Assembly (NCBI GenBank): GCA_002167265.1
Contig: NHDJ01000131.1
Span: 15,436 to 21,804, forward strand
Length of the DNA stretch: 6,369 bases
Source: Verrucomicrobia bacterium TMED56
GTDB taxonomy: Bacteria > Verrucomicrobiota > Verrucomicrobiia > Opitutales > Seribacteraceae
Reading direction: 5' to 3'
Shown here: piece after piece, positions 1-3,747 of the stretch
How the letters are laid out: the number at the start of each line of letters is the position of its first letter
Position numbering within the stretch: the stretch's first letter is position 1
Position numbers and translations under genes: made by a program
Notes under the pieces: generated by a model
Database searches by the model: none
Told to the model about the DNA's origin: nothing
What the model saw: only the letters and a program-made list of their open reading frames with translations

Positions 1-831
1 ATATTGTCAGCGTGGAATACTGAAGACGGCGAGAAACTGTGGAGTAAAACCCCCGGACTATCTTTTGGTCAGCCTTATGCTCACTGGGGGGTTAGTAATT
101 CTCCATTAGTGATTAACAATAAATTGATCAGTCTTTTTGGGAACGATCAAAAAGGTGCGTTAATTGCTCTTGATAAAGATTCGGGCGATACCCTATGGAC
201 CCTTCCATGTGGTGGAACTTGCTACTCTTCCCCCACAATCGGAACCATCGGTGGAATTTTGCAGGTTGTGGTCCTGCACCATGAATCTCTAATCGGAGTT
301 GACCCGCACTCAGGTGAATTACTTTGGGAATTTCCATTTCCGCACAAAACCCATAATCAAAATATGCCAACCCCGGTTGTCCATCAGGGAAAGGTGTTGT
401 TTGGAGGTGAAAACAGAGGAGTTTATTGTATAGAGCCCAAACTCAAAAATGGAAACTGGACATTACACAAACCATGGATTCAAAAAGACGTTGCCCTTAA
501 CATGGCGTCTCCCTTGATCTCGAATCATCTACTCTTCGGGCTTTCACATTATGGATTGGGCAGGCTATTTTGCATCAATCCAAAAACTGGCAAAATTCTA
601 TGGCAAGGACCTCCAAGAACCGCTCAAAACGCAATGTTTTTATCCTTTAGAGACCATGTCCTTGCACTCACAAATAACGGAAATGTAAAAATATATCTTA
701 ATTCGGAAAACGCTTTTCAAATAGTGGCAAACTATAAGGTTTCGGATACCCAAACCTGGGCCCCACCCGTGCTTTTAAAACAGGGATTATTAATCAAGAA
801 TTCACAAAATTTGACGCTTTGGAATTTTTGA
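1..831 (+). CDS. PQQ-like beta-propeller repeat protein, 5' end missing
   Basis: The reading frame is open from the first base of the window to a TGA at 829-831, so the true start lies upstream; the TTG at position 4 is not a credible start because it falls inside a repeat. The visible 276 residues carry repeated blade signatures of the PQQ/BamB-like propeller type (D/N-x-x-[TS/D]-G-x-x-L-W): NTEDGEKLW at 16-42, DKDSGDTLW at 172-198, DPHSGELLW at 301-327 and NPKTGKILW at 577-603, with a degenerate one near 430-460 (IEPKLKNGNW). The end, with WAPPVLL followed by LTLWNF, looks like a complete closing strand. Such proteins usually have about 400 residues, so roughly a third may be missing, including any signal peptide. 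Many are exported and act as scaffolds or sugar/alcohol dehydrogenase-like proteins, but blade motifs alone do not show cofactor binding or enzyme activity. Family assignment is firm; function is unknown. recQ follows closely on the same strand. Confidence 0.88.
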   Translation: MLSAWNTEDGEKLWSKTPGLSFGQPYAHWGVSNSPLVINNKLISLFGNDQKGALIALDKDSGDTLWTLPCGGTCYSSPTIGTIGGILQVVVLHHESLIGVDPHSGELLWEFPFPHKTHNQNMPTPVVHQGKVLFGGENRGVYCIEPKLKNGNWTLHKPWIQKDVALNMASPLISNHLLFGLSHYGLGRLFCINPKTGKILWQGPPRTAQNAMFLSFRDHVLALTNNGNVKIYLNSENAFQIVANYKVSDTQTWAPPVLLKQGLLIKNSQNLTLWNF

Positions 832-840
832 ACGAATAAT
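811..840 (+). promoter_or_regulatory. Putative sigma-70 promoter for recQ
   Basis: TTGACG at 811-816 matches the -35 consensus at five of six positions. AATAAT at 835-840 matches the -10 consensus at five of six, lacking only the first T. The spacer is 18 bases. Transcription would begin near 847, giving a leader of about 24 bases before the GTG of recQ. It overlaps the last codons of the propeller gene, so recQ could be expressed independently or by read-through. The missing first T of the -10 box lowers confidence. Confidence 0.35.
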
Positions 841-870
841 CGGGATTACATTTCCAACAATTCATACTTC

Positions 871-2682
871 GTGAGCAAGCCTGCTAAAAATCCACTTTCT
901 ATATTAAAACAAGTCTATGGATATGATCGGTTCCGGGGAAAACAGGAAGAGATTATTAACCACATGATTGATGGAGGGAGTTCATTTGTGCTCATGCCAA
1001 CCGGAAGTGGTAAGTCTTTGTGCTATCAAATCCCTGCTCTCTGCCGTGACGGAGTTGGCATAATAGTCTCTCCTTTAATTGCCCTGATGCAGGACCAAAT
1101 AACCGCACTTGAACAGTTGGGTATAGCTGCGGGGGCCATCAACTCAGGCATGCCCCCTGGCGAAGTTTTTCGGGTAAAGCAAAAGCTTGAGAAAAATCAG
1201 CTGGACTTGTTATATGTTGCCCCGGAAAGATTGGTGATGCCAGAGTTCCTGGACTTATTGGATGGTGTGAACATCGCGTTGTTTGCGATTGATGAGGCTC
1301 ATTGCGTATCCCAATGGGGACATGATTTTCGCCCAGATTATAAAGCTCTATCTCTTCTTGCTGAAAGGTTTAAACAAATTCCAAGAATTGCCCTTACTGC
1401 CACCGCTGACCGAGCAACCCGAAAGGATATTGTGGAACGTTTGGAATTAGAAAAAGGTAGAACTTTTATCGATGGTTTTGACAGACCAAATATTCACTAC
1501 TCCATCGTAGAAAGAAATAATCCGAAAAAACAAGTGCATGACTTTATCACGCATAATCATCCGAAAGACAGCGGAATTATTTACTGTATCTCCCGGAAAA
1601 AGGTGGAGGATATGGCCGATTGGTTGCAGGAAAAAGGTTTTAATGCTCTACCCTATCATGCCGGTTTGCATGCCGAGGTGCGCAATCAAAATCAGAACCG
1701 TTTCCTACGGGAGGAAAGTATAATTATTGTGGCAACCATTGCATTTGGTATGGGGATTGATAAACCTGATGTGCGTTATGTCACCCACATGAATATCCCC
1801 AAATCTATCGAGTCCTATTATCAGGAAACGGGACGGGCTGGACGGGATGGACTGCCCTCTAACGCCTACATGATCTATGGGATGGATGACGCAGCGATGC
1901 AGCGGAACTGGATAGAAAACTCGGAAGCACCTGAGCTTCAAAAACGTATCGAGCATCAAAAACTCAATGCCTTACTCGGCCTTTGCGAAGCCGCAATTTG
2001 CAGGAGACAAATATTGCTGGAATATTTTGACGACACCGCAGATCCCTGTGGGAATTGTGATACTTGTGAGACAAAGCCCGAGACTTTTAATGGGACCATC
2101 CCTGCCCAGATGGCATTGTCTGCGGTTTTTCGAACAGGGCAGCGGTTTGGCATGGTCTATGTTGTCGATGTACTCATTGGCAAGGTGGATGATCGAATTA
2201 TCCGATTTGGGCATGACCAACAGAGTACTTTTGGAATTGGTAAGGAATTAACCAAGCTGGAATGGCAGAATATATTCCGCCAACTTGTTTCCAGAAACTT
2301 GTTGATGGTCGATGTTAATGAGCACAATGGAATCAAAATCACGGAAAAAGGATTTTCATTCCTCAAGGAGAAAGACTCGATTCATTTTCGCAAGCTTTCA
2401 AAGCGGCAAAAAACCGGCAAGCCAAGAGTCCCCAGAAAGTCTAAGATAGAACTTGGTAATAATCTTGATCAATCCCTGTACGAAGATTTAAGAGATGCCC
2501 GCCAACAAATGGCCAAGAAAAGAAGGGTGCCGGCTTATGTGATCTTCCATGACAAAACCTTGGTCGAATTGGCTAAGATACGGCCCCAAAGTTTTGAGGA
2601 AATGCTCGAGATTAATGGCATAGGCGAAGCCAAGCTCAAGAAGTTTGGGCAGACCCTTCTTGATGTAATATTAACTGCTTGA
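871..2682 (+). CDS. recQ: ATP-dependent DNA helicase RecQ
   Basis: This is a 3'-5' superfamily 2 DNA helicase acting in recombination and replication-fork repair in the cytoplasm. The 603 residues match the usual length (E. coli about 610). All helicase motifs are present: motif 0 FRGKQ near residues 21-25, Walker A PTGSGKS with the catalytic Lys48, SPLIALMQDQ, the DEAH box at 141-144 followed by the aromatic-rich loop CVSQWGHDFRPDY, TATAD, motif V (AFGMGIDKPDVR) and motif VI QETGRAGRDG at 318-327. The RQC region has four zinc-ligand cysteines at 377, 393, 396 and 399, then a winged helix with GIGKELTKLEW. A single HRDC domain occupies about 530-600 (AYVIFHDKTL, INGIGEAKLKKFG). The GTG start at 871 leaves the expected short tail before motif 0. 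No Shine-Dalgarno sequence is visible upstream of it. Nothing is missing, so the protein should be active. Confidence 0.97.
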   Translation: MSKPAKNPLSILKQVYGYDRFRGKQEEIINHMIDGGSSFVLMPTGSGKSLCYQIPALCRDGVGIIVSPLIALMQDQITALEQLGIAAGAINSGMPPGEVFRVKQKLEKNQLDLLYVAPERLVMPEFLDLLDGVNIALFAIDEAHCVSQWGHDFRPDYKALSLLAERFKQIPRIALTATADRATRKDIVERLELEKGRTFIDGFDRPNIHYSIVERNNPKKQVHDFITHNHPKDSGIIYCISRKKVEDMADWLQEKGFNALPYHAGLHAEVRNQNQNRFLREESIIIVATIAFGMGIDKPDVRYVTHMNIPKSIESYYQETGRAGRDGLPSNAYMIYGMDDAAMQRNWIENSEAPELQKRIEHQKLNALLGLCEAAICRRQILLEYFDDTADPCGNCDTCETKPETFNGTIPAQMALSAVFRTGQRFGMVYVVDVLIGKVDDRIIRFGHDQQSTFGIGKELTKLEWQNIFRQLVSRNLLMVDVNEHNGIKITEKGFSFLKEKDSIHFRKLSKRQKTGKPRVPRKSKIELGNNLDQSLYEDLRDARQQMAKKRRVPAYVIFHDKTLVELAKIRPQSFEEMLEINGIGEAKLKKFGQTLLDVILTA

Positions 2683-2729
2683 TTACAAGTAAATGACAGA
2701 GTCCATACTCCCGGGGAAAATCACATGGA
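2683..2729. other. Convergent intergenic gap without a clear terminator
   Basis: These 47 bases separate the stop of recQ from the stop of the minus-strand DoxX-like gene. A terminator serving both strands would be expected here. The only pairing I find is a weak 5-bp TCCAT/ATGGA (2702-2706 with 2725-2729) around a loop containing the palindrome CCCGGG, with no T-tract on either side. Transcripts from the two strands may therefore overlap or end by another mechanism. Confidence 0.5.
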
Positions 2730-3092
2730 TTATACCCAGACCGGAAATGTGACTTGATAAATAATTCCAAGGAGTAGGAGATTTCCAAAGATTTGCTTAT
2801 AATCTCCAATAATTGCATGAGTAACAACCGCTCCGACCATAGTAGCCATGAGCAGACAGCCGGAGTAGAACAAAAAAGAAAAGGATGAGTCGGTTAAAAC
2901 AAGGGGTAAAATGATCCCAATCCCACAGACAACTTCGATTAAAGAAATTGTACGAACGATCCTGGGATTAAAGTATTTAACCCACAGCATTCTTTTGGCA
3001 AGTACCTCAATGGGTTGAAAGAAGCGGATAGTTCCACCTATGGCAAAAACTAGGAAAAGTAATATTTGAATCGCTATTGCCAGGTAAGTCAC
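2730..3092 (-). CDS. DoxX-like family membrane protein (second gene of pair)
   Basis: A 120-residue hydrophobic protein with four predicted membrane helices at roughly residues 4-22, 47-66, 72-93 and 101-119. The pattern of a first helix, then a polar stretch LAKRMLWVKYFNPRIVR, then a helix starting IEVVCGIGIILP, is typical of the DoxX/DoxX-like group, whose members sit in the cytoplasmic membrane. Some relatives are linked to quinone or sulfur-redox functions, but most are uncharacterised, and nothing here specifies a substrate. The start is GTG at 3092; there is no alternative start codon upstream before an in-frame stop (TGA at 3128-3126). No Shine-Dalgarno sequence is seen. It begins 4 bases after the stop of the upstream DoxX-like gene, so the two are almost certainly cotranscribed and possibly translationally coupled. 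Family placement rests on recalled motif shape, not a search. Confidence 0.8.
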   Translation of the reverse strand: MTYLAIAIQILLFLVFAIGGTIRFFQPIEVLAKRMLWVKYFNPRIVRTISLIEVVCGIGIILPLVLTDSSFSFLFYSGCLLMATMVGAVVTHAIIGDYKQIFGNLLLLGIIYQVTFPVWV

Positions 3093-3096
3093 AGCA

Positions 3097-3459
3097 TTAG
3101 ACGGAAGTTGTAAGCAATTGATTGCTCATGTAAATTATAGTGAGGCAGGCACACATGAGGGCGAAGGATGGTAACATTCTAAATGGCTCGCTTTTCAGGC
3201 GAAAGTGAGTCGCTAAAGCGGCAATCATAAGAAGAGCAATTCCCGATGCTCCGATTTGAATAATTTTCAAATTTTCACTAAATAACATGATCGCAAAGGA
3301 GAGTTTCAATATCCCAACAATATCTCTGAGCCAGTTAGGTAGTTGAAAGTGTTTGAATTCATCTTTGATATTGTTGTAGCGGATTCCCCATACAAATATG
3401 ATGGATCCGAATACGAGAATGGACAAAATTTCTAAAGCAAGTGCCATGGTTATGATCAT
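3097..3459 (-). CDS. DoxX-like family membrane protein (first gene of pair)
   Basis: A second 120-residue, four-helix protein, with hydrophobic stretches at about residues 5-25, 46-62, 64-84 and 94-112. After the first helix comes a polar segment IRYNNIKDEFKHFQLPNWL and then a helix starting IVGILKL, a layout shared with DoxX-like proteins; a loop with THFRLKSEPF separates helices three and four. It has the same length and topology as its downstream neighbour but clearly divergent sequence, suggesting an old duplication or two recruited subfamilies. The first ATG (3459) is used here; an in-frame ATG at 3447 (Met5) is equally possible because neither has a Shine-Dalgarno sequence. It is the promoter-proximal gene of the pair and is transcribed divergently from acnB. 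Function unknown; likely cytoplasmic membrane. Confidence 0.8.
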   Translation of the reverse strand: MIITMALALEILSILVFGSIIFVWGIRYNNIKDEFKHFQLPNWLRDIVGILKLSFAIMLFSENLKIIQIGASGIALLMIAALATHFRLKSEPFRMLPSFALMCACLTIIYMSNQLLTTSV

Positions 3460-3483
3460 ACATCAATTATTTATTAAATGGGG

Positions 3484-3489
3484 ATTCTA
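3484..3489 (-). promoter_or_regulatory. Possible -10 element for the DoxX-like pair
   Basis: On the minus strand this reads TAGAAT, five of six matches to the -10 consensus, about 25 bases before the ATG at 3459. That would give a leader of roughly 20 bases. No good -35 hexamer lies 16-18 bases further upstream (GGTGTA or GTGTAA at best), so this is only a candidate. Confidence 0.25.
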
Positions 3490-3549
3490 GTAAATCGCAA
3501 AAGAGTTACACCCATGGAACTTTTAGAAATGTCTAAGTGAAAAATTATC

Positions 3550-3562
3550 CAAGGATGCCTTG
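3550..3562. repeat. Short inverted repeat, possible operator
   Basis: CAAGG and CCTTG form 5-base arms around a 3-base centre (ATG). It lies about midway in the divergent region, roughly 60 bases upstream of the DoxX-like -10 candidate and 110 bases upstream of the acnB -10 box. The dyad is too short for a terminator and has no T-tract. A protein-binding site is possible, but a 5-base arm can arise by chance in this much sequence. Confidence 0.25.
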
Positions 3563-3648
3563 CCTCAAAAATTGATCATGGAGAACAGAATTTCAATCCT
3601 GTGAAAAGAGCGAGTGCACCATAATTGATACAAATTGAAATTTAATTT

Positions 3649-3677
3649 TTTTAATGTTTCGTATTCTGAGCTATAAT
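3649..3677 (+). promoter_or_regulatory. Putative sigma-70 promoter of acnB
   Basis: A perfect TATAAT lies at 3672-3677. The hexamer 17 bases upstream is TTTTAA (3649-3654), a weak -35 matching three of six. An A/T-rich tract (3632-3655) precedes it and could act as an UP element or compensate for the weak -35. Transcription would start near 3684, giving a leader of about 64 bases before the acnB ATG. It is the best promoter candidate for acnB, and the poor -35 suggests an activator may be needed. Confidence 0.45.
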
Positions 3678-3678
3678 A

Positions 3679-3689
3679 CCTATCTTAGG
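3679..3689. repeat. Small palindrome at the acnB transcription start
   Basis: CCTA-TCT-TAGG is an 11-base inverted repeat immediately after the -10 box, covering the predicted start point. A repressor bound here would block initiation, as is common for operators. Arms of only four bases make a chance origin quite possible. No known operator consensus is recognised. Confidence 0.2.
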
Positions 3690-3747
3690 AACAAAATATA
3701 TAATCAACTTGAAAGAAGCCGGCTTAAATTTAATTTAATTACCACCC

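Larger units (their letters stand above)
3460..3747. other. Divergent intergenic region between DoxX-like pair and acnB
   Basis: This 288-base AT-rich stretch is the only sizeable gap. It should hold the control elements of both divergent units. I see a -10-like box for each direction, a short inverted repeat CAAGGATGCCTTG at 3550-3562, two AATTGA copies exactly 10 bases apart (3623-3628 and 3633-3638), an A/T-rich run at 3632-3655, and a palindrome TTAAATTTAA at 3724-3733 close to the acnB start. No RNA gene or credible coding sequence is visible; the short frames in it are listed among the rejected items. Confidence 0.7.

Noticed and set aside
1..831. The first gene considered as a true quinoprotein dehydrogenase or as BamB.
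   Set aside because: Only generic blade motifs are visible and the N-terminus is missing. No disulfide-pair or metal-site signature of quinoprotein dehydrogenases, nor a lipoprotein signal for BamB, can be seen.
1705..2366. Several minus-strand frames and a plus-strand frame overlapping the recQ RQC region.
   Set aside because: RecQ motifs including the zinc cysteines are intact in the main frame, and the overlapping products are low-complexity shadows.
2701..2729. TCCAT/ATGGA pairing considered as a bidirectional terminator.
   Set aside because: The stem has only 5 pairs, the loop is long, and there is no T-tract on either side.
3514..3540. Eight-codon frame (MELLEMSK) in the divergent intergenic region, considered as a leader peptide.
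   Set aside because: It is too far from acnB, upstream of its promoter, has no ribosome-binding site, and no attenuator structure follows.
2730..3747. The DoxX-like pair and surrounding AT-rich DNA considered as a transferred island, toxin-antitoxin or defence module.
   Set aside because: No integrase, transposase, terminal repeats or tRNA border is present; both proteins are four-helix membrane proteins without toxin or antitoxin features, and composition matches the neighbouring genes by eye.
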